A DNA stretch of 12,319 nt from Deltaproteobacteria bacterium (GTDB taxonomy: Bacteria > Myxococcota_A > UBA9160 > UBA4427): assembly GCA_011051925.1 (NCBI GenBank), contig DRKE01000092.1, forward strand, positions 1-12,319. Direction: 5' to 3'. The translations under genes were made by a program, and so were the position numbers. Positions 1 to 7,327 of this stretch are shown here, one piece after another (position 1 is the first letter of the stretch; every line of letters starts with the position of its first letter). Under the pieces are notes generated by a model that worked only from the letters and a program-made list of their open reading frames with translations, was not told the DNA's origin and did no database searches.

Positions 1-663
1 GCCGACGCGTTCGGGAAAACAGAAGCCGTGTTTCGTTCCGGGGTAGACGATGATCTCGTGCTGGACGCCGTTCTTCTCGAGGGTGTCTCGTAGGGCCGGA
101 ATGACATCGTCGGGGACGTATTCGTCTTCCTCAGCGAAAGCGAAGAAGAGTCCACCCCGGACGCGGGGAGCGAGGCGATGGGGCGAATCGGGTTTTTCGG
201 TGACGATTCCGACGCCGTAGCACGAGACCGCAGCGCGGAAATGGTCGGGAAAGGTGCCGGCCGCGGACATGACGAATTGTCCACTCATGCAATAGCCGAT
301 GCATCCCTTGGATCCCCTGGCCGCGAGGGTTTCGTTTTCGAGGGCCGAGAGGAGGGCTTTCGTGTCGTCGAGGACGAGCGCGTTCGTGAGGCTGTTCATG
401 TGGGCGAACATCGCCTTCATCCGGTCCTCGTCCATTTCCCGGAGATCGAAACGGATCCGACCCCTTCTGTAATAGAGGTCGGGAAGCAGACAGCAATAGC
501 CCTCGGCGGCGATCCGGCGGGCGAAATCCCTGAGTTCTTCGCGGATGCCCGGGGCATCCATGTAGAGGAGGATGGCGGGCGCCGGGGTCCGACCATCGGG
601 GTGGGCGAGGAAGGTCTCCATGACCCCATCCGGCGTCTGGATCTCGAGCGTTCGATCGATCAT
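1..663 (-). CDS. Dienelactone hydrolase family protein (C-terminus cut by window edge)
   Basis: An alpha/beta hydrolase of the dienelactone hydrolase family, whose members hydrolyse dienelactones or related esters in the cytoplasm; the substrate here cannot be told. The frame is open from ATG at 663 down to base 1, giving 221 codons without a stop. Family members are usually about 235-250 residues, so a short C-terminal piece is missing. The catalytic triad is visible: nucleophile Cys125 in the elbow GYCMSG, Asp180 in AEEDEY, and His212 in TKHGF. The N-terminal part (YMDAPGIREEL, then EGYCCLLPDLYYR) is typical of the family. A strong Shine-Dalgarno GAGGAGG lies 6 nt before the ATG and fixes the start. 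The gene is divergent from the vWA gene at 875. Family assignment is firm; physiological role is unknown. Confidence 0.93.
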   Translation of the reverse strand, partial: MIDRTLEIQTPDGVMETFLAHPDGRTPAPAILLYMDAPGIREELRDFARRIAAEGYCCLLPDLYYRRGRIRFDLREMDEDRMKAMFAHMNSLTNALVLDDTKALLSALENETLAARGSKGCIGYCMSGQFVMSAAGTFPDHFRAAVSCYGVGIVTEKPDSPHRLAPRVRGGLFFAFAEEDEYVPDDVIPALRDTLEKNGVQHEIIVYPGTKHGFCFPERVG

Positions 664-696
664 CTGGGGCCTCCTCGATTGGCGTGGTGAAGACCG

Positions 697-725
697 ATTG
701 TAGGGGCCTGGCTGCCGGGGAACAG
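697..725 (-). promoter_or_regulatory. Probable sigma70-type promoter of the dienelactone hydrolase gene
   Basis: Read on the minus strand, a good -10 hexamer TACAAT (702-697) is preceded by a weak -35 CTGTTC (725-720) with a 17-nt spacer. Transcription would start near 690. That leaves a leader of about 27 nt carrying the GAGGAGG ribosome site. The -35 matches consensus poorly, so the call rests on the -10, the spacing and the position. Confidence 0.45.
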
Positions 726-746
726 CATGCGGAAGGCGGAAGAGCA

Positions 747-760
747 GCGGGAATTCCCGC
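747..760. promoter_or_regulatory. Perfect 14-bp palindrome, candidate operator
   Basis: GCGGGAATTCCCGC is a perfect palindrome in the 211-bp divergent region between the hydrolase and vWA genes. It lies about 22 bp upstream of the predicted hydrolase -35 and about 115 bp before the vWA start. The position suits a dimeric regulator site, but no regulator is identified. Confidence 0.35.
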
Positions 761-874
761 GGGCCCCGCCGTTCCCGGGAGATGGTCGGCGATTGGAGGA
801 AAATCCGAGTCGAGGGCGCCCGGACCTGATGTATCCTGGCTTGCGATCGCGGCGCACTGTCAGGGAGGGATGCC

Positions 875-2029
875 ATGCCCCCTTTCGCGAAGTCCGATTC
901 TCCATCGACCTTTCCATTCCAGCGCCGCTGGGCCCGGTCCGCCGCGGCACGCGGTGCCGCCCGGGTCTTCGAGAGCGTGCCCCTCGCGTGGATGCTCGCT
1001 CTCGGGATGACCGGCGCCCTGCTCGTGGGTTGTGCGGCTCCTCGACCCCCGGATTCGAATCTCGTCGAGGATGTCGACGTCCGGGGCTGCTCCGCCGATT
1101 CGTTCCGGGAGGCCGGCCCCCTCGACGTGGCCATCGTGATCGACACCTCGCTTTCGACACGGGAACCGGCGGAGCGGCCGCCGACCGCTCGGGCGCGGCG
1201 GGACCGAAGCGAGGTTCCGGGCCGCGTGGTGCCGGTCTCCTTCTCGGTTCCCGATCGCCGGTCGACCGATCGGCGAGCGTTGCCGGGAGCGGTCGGTTCG
1301 AGGCTGGCCATGGAGGTCCGGGCGGTGAGACGCCTGATCGAGCAGGGCCTCCTCTATGACATCCGTTTCGCGATCGTGAGCTATTCGGGGCCGGGTATTC
1401 CATGGCCCGACGCGGGATCGAAACGGGTGGGCCTGATACGCAGCGCCCGGCTCCGGATGCCGCTCACGCGGGACGCCCGCCAGCTGCAGTCGGCGCTCGA
1501 CGGAATCCTCGAGCGCGGAAGCGAGGGCTCGACGGTCTTCTACGCCGGGATGCGGCGGGCGAACCGGCTCCTCGAATCGGTCACGGATCCGTCGCGGCGG
1601 CGACTGGCACTCTTCATTTCGGATTCGCCTCGCAGCGTCAGCCCGGGCATGACCGGAGAGATCCGGCATGTCGATCCGAGACTCAAGATCGCTGCGATCA
1701 CGGCGCGCGATCGGAAGATCGTCTTCCACACTTTCGGACTCTCGCCCGAGTCCGGAGCCTGGCGGAGGAAGACCCTCGGGCGGATCGCCGGGGCGACCGG
1801 AGGCGCCTATCACCCCGTGGAGGATCCCGATCTCCTCTACTGCCATCTCGTGCAGGCGTTGCAGCGCCCGGGCACGAACCCGCTGCGTCGGGGCGTCTTT
1901 GCCGGAACGGAATCGGAGGTTCGCAAGGACGGACCCGGGCGGCGACCCGACGACTCGTCGGGATTCGACGCGCAGGGCTCGACGGGACCGGCAGAGGGGG
2001 ATCTCCTCGCCCTCGAAACGGACTCGTAG
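875..2029 (+). CDS. von Willebrand factor type A (vWA) domain lipoprotein
   Basis: A 384-residue predicted lipoprotein with one vWA domain, a fold that usually binds protein ligands through a metal ion. A long basic N-terminus leads into a hydrophobic stretch ending in the lipobox LVGC, so Cys53 is the likely lipidated residue. The mature protein should sit on the outside of the inner membrane or in the outer membrane. The MIDAS metal site is intact: DTSLS (Asp90, Ser92, Ser94), Thr220 in GSEGSTVFYAG, and Asp250 in FISDS. An Arg/Pro-rich insertion of about 45 residues (97-142) separates the first MIDAS loop from the following helix. The C-terminal 50 residues look disordered. The start is supported by AGGGAGG at 862-868. 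Function is unknown; vWA lipoproteins are common in signalling-rich Gram-negatives. Confidence 0.88.
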   Translation: MPPFAKSDSPSTFPFQRRWARSAAARGAARVFESVPLAWMLALGMTGALLVGCAAPRPPDSNLVEDVDVRGCSADSFREAGPLDVAIVIDTSLSTREPAERPPTARARRDRSEVPGRVVPVSFSVPDRRSTDRRALPGAVGSRLAMEVRAVRRLIEQGLLYDIRFAIVSYSGPGIPWPDAGSKRVGLIRSARLRMPLTRDARQLQSALDGILERGSEGSTVFYAGMRRANRLLESVTDPSRRRLALFISDSPRSVSPGMTGEIRHVDPRLKIAAITARDRKIVFHTFGLSPESGAWRRKTLGRIAGATGGAYHPVEDPDLLYCHLVQALQRPGTNPLRRGVFAGTESEVRKDGPGRRPDDSSGFDAQGSTGPAEGDLLALETDS

Positions 2030-2117
2030 GGAAAGGCGGGCCCCGTTCCCGGAGGTCGCTCGGCGGCTACGGACGCCCCGGGCATCCACGTCGGATCCTC
2101 TGGCCGTGAACCGCGCA

Positions 2118-2139
2118 TGCCCGGGTTGGTTCTCGGGCA
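2118..2139. terminator. Hairpin downstream of the vWA gene, possible weak terminator
   Basis: An 8-bp stem with one G-T wobble (TGCCCGGG pairing with CTCGGGCA) encloses a 6-nt loop, about 90 nt after the vWA stop. No T-run follows, so it is at best a weak or factor-assisted terminator. Apart from this and the serB promoter, I see nothing convincing in the 284-bp gap 2030-2313. Confidence 0.25.
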
Positions 2140-2263
2140 CTTCCGCCGCCCGCTGCGACACGATCCCGGCTGGGCATGGGGCCACCTCGGCACTCCCTCC
2201 GTCGCGGGGGGCGCGGGGTTCCATGACACGTCACACGTCGGACGCGCATTCGGCGTTCGCGAA

Positions 2264-2272
2264 TGCTACAAG
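2264..2272 (+). promoter_or_regulatory. Possible extended -10 promoter of serB
   Basis: TGCTACAAG fits the extended -10 pattern TG-n-TAnnnT except in its last base. No good -35 is visible at 16-18 nt upstream (GCGCAT at 2244-2249). Initiation would fall near 2279, immediately before the G/C hairpin at 2283-2298, giving a leader of about 35 nt. Confidence 0.35.
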
Positions 2273-2282
2273 GGTGGGCTTC

Positions 2283-2298
2283 CCCCCCTGCCGGGGGG
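2283..2298 (+). promoter_or_regulatory. CCCCCC-TGCC-GGGGGG hairpin in the serB leader
   Basis: Six C then TGCC then six G form a perfect 6-bp all-G:C stem with a tetranucleotide loop. It ends 15 nt before the serB ATG and 5 nt before the ribosome site GGAG (2304-2307). In this position it could affect mRNA stability, ribosome access or transcription. No T-run follows, so it is not a standard terminator. Confidence 0.45.
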
Positions 2299-2313
2299 AT
2301 CGTGGAGTCTTGT

Positions 2314-3531
2314 ATGCCCCAGGTGATTCTCATCAATCTGACGGGTGCGGACCGGCCCGGGATCACCCGGGATCTCAGCGCCATCCTGGCGCGCCATGGC
2401 GTTCGCATCCTCGATATCGGGCAGGCCGTCATCCACGATACGTTGACCCTGGGTATCCTGGTCGAGGTGCCGCCCGAGGCCGAGTCCCATCCCGTCCTCA
2501 AGGACGTGCTCTTCAAGGCCCACGAATGGGATCTCCAGGCACGCTTTTCCCCGATCGGACTCGAAGAATACGAACGCTGGGTCGGCGCCCAGGGCCAGCC
2601 CCGTCATATCATGACCCTGATCGCGACCCAGCTTTCGGCACGCCACCTCGAGGCGCTCGGTGAGGTCGCCACCCGCCATGGCCTCAATATCGACAACATC
2701 ACCCGGCTGTCGGGCCGGGTCTCCCTCGCGACGGCTGGCGACGAGGCGAGGGCCTGTGTCGAATTGTCGCTGCGCGGGACGCCGAAGGATGCCTCGGCGT
2801 TGAGGGGAGAACTGCTGGCGTTGGCCCAGTCTCTCGAGGTCGACATCGCCTTCCAGGTGGATGACGTCTACCGGCGAAATCGGAGGCTCGTCGCCTTCGA
2901 CATGGACTCGACGTTGATCCAGACCGAAGTGATCGATGAGCTGGCGCTGGCTGCCGGTGTGGGCGAAGAGGTGGCGGCAATCACCGAGGCGGCGATGAAC
3001 GGCGAACTCGATTTCCGGGCGAGTCTTGAACGCCGGGTCGCGCTCCTCGAGGGGCTCGACGAGCGGGTCCTCGGGGAGATCGCGAAGCGATTGCCCCTCA
3101 CGTCGGGTGCCGAGCGGCTGATCCGGACCCTGCGTTCGCTCGGCTACCGGACGGCGATCCTGTCCGGGGGATTCAGCTATTTCGGGAGGGATCTCCAGCG
3201 TCGTCTCGGGATCGATTTCGTTTTTGCCAACGAACTCGAGATCCGGGAGGGCCGACTGACGGGTCGCGTGCGGGGGGAGATCGTCGACGGGGCCCGCAAG
3301 GCTGCGTTGCTCCGCCAGATCGCCGACGACGAGGGACTTCGACTCGAACAGACGATCGCCGTGGGAGACGGAGCGAACGATCTTCCCATGCTCGACGCGG
3401 CGGGGCTTGGAATCGCGTTCCACGCGAAGCCCAGGGTCCGGGCTTCCGCGGAACAGGTCATCTCGAATCTCGGGCTCGACGGAATCCTCTATCTGATCGG
3501 CATGAGCGACCGCGAAGTCCAGCAGGCCTGA
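2314..3531 (+). CDS. serB: Phosphoserine phosphatase SerB with two N-terminal ACT domains
   Basis: Dephosphorylates O-phospho-L-serine, the last step of serine synthesis, in the cytoplasm. The 405-residue protein has the double-ACT architecture of mycobacterial SerB2 (about 410 aa) rather than the shorter E. coli form (322 aa). ACT1 spans roughly 3-75 (NLTGADRPGITRDLSAIL) and ACT2 roughly 94-172; ACT domains typically bind serine as regulators. The HAD phosphatase core follows with all four motifs: DMDST (nucleophile Asp196, acid/base Asp198), Ser284 in LSGGF, Lys329, and GDGAND with Asp352 and Asp356. I prefer ATG 2314 over an in-frame ATG at 2263 because GGAG lies 6 nt upstream and the protein then begins directly in the ACT strand. 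The gene is convergent with the sirtuin gene. Confidence 0.96.
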   Translation: MPQVILINLTGADRPGITRDLSAILARHGVRILDIGQAVIHDTLTLGILVEVPPEAESHPVLKDVLFKAHEWDLQARFSPIGLEEYERWVGAQGQPRHIMTLIATQLSARHLEALGEVATRHGLNIDNITRLSGRVSLATAGDEARACVELSLRGTPKDASALRGELLALAQSLEVDIAFQVDDVYRRNRRLVAFDMDSTLIQTEVIDELALAAGVGEEVAAITEAAMNGELDFRASLERRVALLEGLDERVLGEIAKRLPLTSGAERLIRTLRSLGYRTAILSGGFSYFGRDLQRRLGIDFVFANELEIREGRLTGRVRGEIVDGARKAALLRQIADDEGLRLEQTIAVGDGANDLPMLDAAGLGIAFHAKPRVRASAEQVISNLGLDGILYLIGMSDREVQQA

Positions 3532-3552
3532 TGGACAAGGACGCGATTGTCG

Positions 3553-3570
3553 GAGATCGCCGTGGATCTC
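3553..3570 (+). terminator. Short hairpin after serB
   Basis: GAGATC and GATCTC form a 6-bp stem around a 6-nt loop, 22 nt past the serB stop, in the 114-bp gap between convergent genes. There is no T-tract, so function as an intrinsic terminator is doubtful. Confidence 0.25.
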
Positions 3571-3617
3571 GTGTCGTCGAGATCAGCGAAGGGGACGGCC
3601 TGAGAACGGCCAGGCAA

Positions 3618-3641
3618 AGAGGCAGCCGGCCCATCGCCTCT
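3618..3641 (-). terminator. Candidate terminator of the NAD-kinase-like/sirtuin unit
   Basis: On the minus strand, 4 nt after the sirtuin stop, AGAGGC pairs with GCCTCT around a GC-rich 12-nt loop that can pair further through GGCCGGC. It is followed by TTTG. The T-run is short, but the position suits transcription ending here. Confidence 0.4.
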
Positions 3642-3645
3642 CCCG

Positions 3646-4425
3646 TCAGCGGCCCGGCAGGATCCGGGGCAGGATTCCGCTGATCGAGCCCTCGAGGAAG
3701 GCATCCGCGAGGGCGTCCATCGCGGTGGGCTCGCCGTTCACGATCACGATGCGCGCTCCGGATCCACGCGCGGTCGGGACCATTCCGGCGATCGGATGGA
3801 CCGCCAGGGTCGTACCGACGGCGAGCATCAGGTCGCATTCCCGGGCGGCCCGATCCGCTCGCTCGAGATCGCGGGCGACCAGACCCTGTCCGAAGGAGAT
3901 CGTCGCCGATTTCAGGATCCCCCCGCAGAGGCGACAATCGGGATCCTCCTCCCCGGCGACGACCCTTTCCAGGGTTTCGTCCATGGGCGTGCGATCGCCA
4001 CACGAAAGGCATTCGACCTCCCGCAGTGTTCCATGGATCTCGACCACGAGCTCGGGGTCGCTGCCGGCGGCCTGATGCAATCCGTCGACGTTCTGGGTCA
4101 CGAGCGTGTGAAGGCGTCCGGTCTTCTCGAAGGCGACCAGCGCATGATGGCCGGCATTGGGCTGGCGCGCGCTGCCCTGGATCTCGAGTCGCCACCGCCA
4201 GGCGCGCTTGCGTACTTCGGGATCCGCGACGTAGACCTGGAGGGTGGCCATCTTCTCGGCTTCGGGGTTCTTCGTCCAGAGCCCCTGCGGCCCCCGGAAA
4301 TCGGGGATGCCCGAATCGGTCGAGATGCCCGCCCCCGTCAGCACGGCGACGCGGCGGGCCTCGTCGAACCATTCCCGCACGGTCGCGATCTTCCGTTCCA
4401 GATCCGCGGGACCCGAAATCGTCAT
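3646..4425 (-). CDS. NAD-dependent protein deacylase (sirtuin, SIR2 family)
   Basis: A complete sirtuin of 259 residues, close to the usual bacterial length. It removes acyl groups from lysines using NAD, in the cytoplasm. From ATG 4425, the NAD-binding motifs are GAGIS (31-35) and DFRG (42-45), then TQNVDGLH (110-117) and the catalytic His131 in EIHGT. The structural zinc is held by Cys139, Cys142, Cys164 and Cys167 (CLSC...CRLC). Where CobB and SIRT5 carry the Tyr-x-x-Arg pair that selects succinyl-lysine, this protein appears to have Trp76-x-x-Arg79, arguing for a different acyl preference. ATG 4425 has GGATGG 7 nt upstream; an in-frame GTG at 4440 with no clear ribosome site is the alternative. 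It follows the NAD-kinase-like gene on the same strand and is likely co-transcribed. Confidence 0.94.
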   Translation of the reverse strand: MTISGPADLERKIATVREWFDEARRVAVLTGAGISTDSGIPDFRGPQGLWTKNPEAEKMATLQVYVADPEVRKRAWRWRLEIQGSARQPNAGHHALVAFEKTGRLHTLVTQNVDGLHQAAGSDPELVVEIHGTLREVECLSCGDRTPMDETLERVVAGEEDPDCRLCGGILKSATISFGQGLVARDLERADRAARECDLMLAVGTTLAVHPIAGMVPTARGSGARIVIVNGEPTAMDALADAFLEGSISGILPRILPGR

Positions 4426-4494
4426 GGCGAGTCCATCCACGCCGGAAGACCGCCGGAGGAACGGTCCGGGAGGGGCCGCGGGCCGGAAGCGGCG

Positions 4495-5547
4495 TTAACA
4501 GCAGGAGCCACCCGGTCCTCCCCGTTCGTCATGCCAATGGCCCAGGTCGAGAAAAAGACCCTGTCGGGCGGCGGCGGCGAGCGCACGGCGCGGATCGATC
4601 ACCCAGGGGCCTGTTCGTCGGACACGAAGGCTGGCGATTTCGCCCGCCTCGAGCTGGATCTCCCGATCCCCATCGAAAGCGAGGAGGCCCGGCCCGCACC
4701 ATTCGACGGTCGAACCGAGCTCGACCCGCTCGACGGATTCGATGCCCACGGTCTCGTAGAGGCCCGGAGACAGGGGAGCCCGAAGCGTCTTGCCCGAAGC
4801 CTCGGGGTGGGGACCGGGCCTCGTCTTCACCTCGACCGCAAAATCATCATCGGCTCCGCAAGGCAGGAGGAGTCCTCCGACCGGAGAGAGGCCGACACTG
4901 GCCGGCTCGGCGCGCGTGAGCAGCACACCGCCGAGCCGCCGGGGATCCACCTGCAGGAGGCTTCCCGGGTGGTCGTTCACCAGGAAGGCGGCATCGATCA
5001 ACGCCAGGCTTTCGCGCCCGTCCTCGCAGACGACTTCGAGGAGCTTCGCGCGGCGCGCGGCCGCTTCGAGGGCGAGCCGCCCCGAGGCGACGAGGCCGGC
5101 GGCCGCCCCGGCGAGGGTGGCCTCGACCTCGAAGGGAAAGACGTTGTTCGTGCCCGTCGAGAGGGGAAGCAGGGCGACCTCTGGCCAGGCCTGGGTGATC
5201 GCCCGACTCGTTCCGTCACCACCGAGGGCGACGATCGCGGCACAGCCGGCTTCCCGCATCCTCCGGGCCGCGTTCTGGCTGTCGATGCCGCGTCCCGTGG
5301 TTTCGAGGTCCAGCAGCTCGCACTGGACGGGAAGCGCCAGGGCATCGGTTGCAGCGGAGGCGATGCGAAAACCGTCGCGGGAGAGCAGGATCTTTTCGAT
5401 GCCCGCAGCGGCGGCCCCGACGACGATGCGCGTCACCTGGTTCCGTTTGTCGTCGATCGTCGAAGTACCGGCGCGCGCGAAGAGGCGCCGGGCATCCCGA
5501 CCGGAATGGGGATTGACGATGATGCCGAGGGTTCCGCGCGCTTGCAT
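4495..5547 (-). CDS. AcoX-like / ATP-NAD kinase family protein
   Basis: A 350-residue protein of the NAD kinase-like superfamily, resembling AcoX of acetoin-catabolism clusters. The fold is visible in the N-terminal GIIVNPHSGRDARR, the signature GGDGT (109-113, followed by Ser-Arg), and STGTNN (130-135), which in NAD kinases lie in the nucleotide site. A canonical kinase would phosphorylate NAD to NADP; AcoX proteins have no settled reaction, so substrate and activity are open. No acetoin dehydrogenase genes lie in this window. The C-terminus is odd: HWHDE and a glycine-rich stretch end in GGSCC, with two terminal cysteines. The start is the ATG at 5547, though its ribosome site is weak. The sirtuin gene follows 69 nt downstream, so the two NAD(P)-related proteins probably share a transcript. 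Confidence 0.85.
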   Translation of the reverse strand: MQARGTLGIIVNPHSGRDARRLFARAGTSTIDDKRNQVTRIVVGAAAAGIEKILLSRDGFRIASAATDALALPVQCELLDLETTGRGIDSQNAARRMREAGCAAIVALGGDGTSRAITQAWPEVALLPLSTGTNNVFPFEVEATLAGAAAGLVASGRLALEAAARRAKLLEVVCEDGRESLALIDAAFLVNDHPGSLLQVDPRRLGGVLLTRAEPASVGLSPVGGLLLPCGADDDFAVEVKTRPGPHPEASGKTLRAPLSPGLYETVGIESVERVELGSTVEWCGPGLLAFDGDREIQLEAGEIASLRVRRTGPWVIDPRRALAAAARQGLFLDLGHWHDERGGPGGSCC

Positions 5548-5738
5548 GGGTCGGGACGCTATCTCGATCGACGGGGCGATGCGAATCGGGCCGGGCGCGC
5601 TTCAGGGGAAGTCCGGAGGCATGGCCGCAGAAGTCCCGATGCCCGCGATCGGGTCGCGGAAGAGGCCGGCACATCCCGCGTGCGCAGGTCGCTATCCCCT
5701 CAAGCGCAGGAGGGGGTCACGCCGATGCAGAAGAGGGT

Positions 5739-5755
5739 CGATCGCATCGCGATCG
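5739..5755. promoter_or_regulatory. 7-bp inverted repeat with 3-nt spacer, candidate operator
   Basis: CGATCGC-ATC-GCGATCG lies in the 265-bp divergent gap between the NAD-kinase-like and receptor genes, 57 nt before the TTG start at 5813. CGATCG is common in this GC-rich DNA, so chance is a real alternative. No convincing -10 element was seen for either gene; a TTGACG at 5764-5769 could be a -35. Confidence 0.25.
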
Positions 5756-5812
5756 TTGTGGAATTGACGAGATCCCGTGCCGTCGGGGTTCCAGGGGCTC
5801 GAGGAGAGGACG

Positions 5813-7327
5813 TTGAAACGACCGGGCTTTCTGGATCCGAAGCACCTCCGCTTCGTCGGACTGGCCTGCGTGGGCCTGGCGATGTCCGGCCTCGTGGTCG
5901 GGGCAAAGCGCGATGTCGGATCCCGGACGGAGCAGGCGTGGCAGATCCGGAGCGAGCGGCTTCGGGATCTGGGGCGTTCGACGAACCTCCTCTTCCTGGC
6001 CGAGGCGTCGCGGGTCGACAGCCTGTTGCAGCGGCTCCGGACGGAGCTCCGGGCCCAGGGGTTCTGGAATCGTCCGGGGATTCTCGACGCCCTGAATCTC
6101 GAAGAAGACGATCGCTGGGAGGTCGAAGGTCGGCGGCTGCTCGCCCTGTTGCGCCGAGGACGACAGGAGATCGACGATGTCGATCCTCTCGAACTCGTCG
6201 TGGCGGGACAATCGGGACTCTCGATGTTGCGCGTCGACGGCGTCCATGGGCTGGCATCGCCCCCCGTTCCGGATTCCCGGGAGCGGGAAGGCCTGGCCAA
6301 GGCGCTCTGGTATGCAGACGAGATCCGCCGGGCCGTGGAATCGGGGGGGCGCCGGGTCGAACGCGGAGATCCGACCTTCGAGCGGGTCGAGGACGCCGAG
6401 ATTCCGAGCCTGCGGGTCGCGATCGGCCTGAACGAGCCGGGGGAGCTGGTCCAGGGAGCGATCGTGGCCACGGTCCGTCTCGATGGGCTGGCACGTCGGC
6501 TCGCCGCACTGGCGGGGGCGGGGCTGGAGGCCGAGATCGTCACTCCGGACGGGAGACGGCTCGGGTCGCCCTCGGCCGAGGCTGCGGTCGAGCCCCGTCT
6601 GGCCTCCCTGGCTGCACGGGTTCTCGGGACAGGCGAAGCGCCGGGCATCTTCGAGGCGGATGGAAGACTCGTCCTGGGCATACCGCTGGCCCACGCGGAC
6701 GGCCGCCCGGCCCATCTGCTGGCTCTGCTGGAGACGGCGGCTCCGCCACAGGGCTTCCCGGCCTGGCGCTCGACCGCCTGGCCCGGGGTCCTGTGCCTGG
6801 CCGCCCTGATCTCGGCAGTCGCGGTCTGGGCGCTCCTCCGCCGGCGCCGGGAGGACCTCCTGCCCGGCCCTGCGATCAAGACGGGAACACGGGAGGCGTG
6901 TCCTGTCGGGACCGCCGAGGTCACCTCGTCCGATGGGATCCGTTTCGAGCCCTTCGTGCTGCGCGAGTGGCTATCCGATGTCCGGAGCTGTCTCGAGCGG
7001 GATGCGGCGATCCGGGGGCTCGCGCTCGATCTCCGCTGTGAGCGATCCCTGCCCGACACGCTCGAGTCCGATCCCGCCTGGCTGGGGGGGCTTCTGGTCG
7101 CGATGGGGCGGGAAGCGCTCGATGCGACGGCGGACGAGAGGCTCTGCTTCGAGGTCCTGGAGGATGTGGGACAGACGGTGCGCTTCGAGCTCACGGTCGC
7201 CGGGGGGCCGGTCGAGCCCGTCGACAGCATGGAGATCGTGGCGAGTCGGCTCGGCGGACGTTTCGAGAGCGGGGAGGAGGGGCACATGGCCCTGATCCTC
7301 GAGGGTGCCTTCGCCCGAAATACCTAG
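5813..7327 (+). CDS. Two-TM receptor-like protein with degenerate histidine-kinase ATPase-like domain
   Basis: A 504-residue membrane protein with histidine-kinase topology. TM1 is about 12-30, an extracytoplasmic sensor-like domain spans about 31-322 (possibly Cache-like: TPDGRR, then GRLVLGIPL), and TM2 is about 325-342. The cytoplasmic part (378-500) resembles the end of a hybrid kinase: FEPFVLREWLSDV, then SLPDTLESDPAWLGGLL where kinases read LP..v.gDp.rL.qiL. No phospho-accepting His domain is present, and the N-box Asn is apparently replaced by Glu434 (MGREALDAT). The G1 box DxGxG is missing, while a G2-like LGGRFESGEEG remains. It is therefore probably a pseudokinase sensor or scaffold. 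TTG 5813 is chosen because GAGGAG (5801-5806) sits 6 nt upstream; GTG 5777 is the alternative. Recognition is by motif pattern only. Confidence 0.75.
   Translation: MKRPGFLDPKHLRFVGLACVGLAMSGLVVGAKRDVGSRTEQAWQIRSERLRDLGRSTNLLFLAEASRVDSLLQRLRTELRAQGFWNRPGILDALNLEEDDRWEVEGRRLLALLRRGRQEIDDVDPLELVVAGQSGLSMLRVDGVHGLASPPVPDSREREGLAKALWYADEIRRAVESGGRRVERGDPTFERVEDAEIPSLRVAIGLNEPGELVQGAIVATVRLDGLARRLAALAGAGLEAEIVTPDGRRLGSPSAEAAVEPRLASLAARVLGTGEAPGIFEADGRLVLGIPLAHADGRPAHLLALLETAAPPQGFPAWRSTAWPGVLCLAALISAVAVWALLRRRREDLLPGPAIKTGTREACPVGTAEVTSSDGIRFEPFVLREWLSDVRSCLERDAAIRGLALDLRCERSLPDTLESDPAWLGGLLVAMGREALDATADERLCFEVLEDVGQTVRFELTVAGGPVEPVDSMEIVASRLGGRFESGEEGHMALILEGAFARNT

Noticed and set aside
178..690. 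A 170-codon plus-strand frame opposite the hydrolase
   Set aside because: The minus strand carries a complete Cys-Asp-His triad and a strong ribosome site; this frame is its shadow.
860..2224. A 454-codon minus-strand frame opposite the vWA gene
   Set aside because: It is antisense to a protein with an intact lipobox and MIDAS site, and has no family features.
2117..2326. A 69-codon plus-strand frame between the vWA gene and serB
   Set aside because: It overlaps the serB leader and start, has no ribosome site and no recognisable feature.
5725..5812. Small gene from ATG 5725 behind a good AGGAGGGGG ribosome site
   Set aside because: The product runs out of frame into the receptor gene with off-frame Arg/Gly/Pro composition and no domain. 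The in-frame TTG 5813 with GAGGAG explains the region better.
3796..7041. A very long open frame (1081 codons) on the plus strand
   Set aside because: It lies antisense to the sirtuin and NAD-kinase-like genes and overlaps the receptor gene in another frame. It shows no domain, and its Arg/Gly/Pro-rich second half is typical of off-frame GC-rich DNA.
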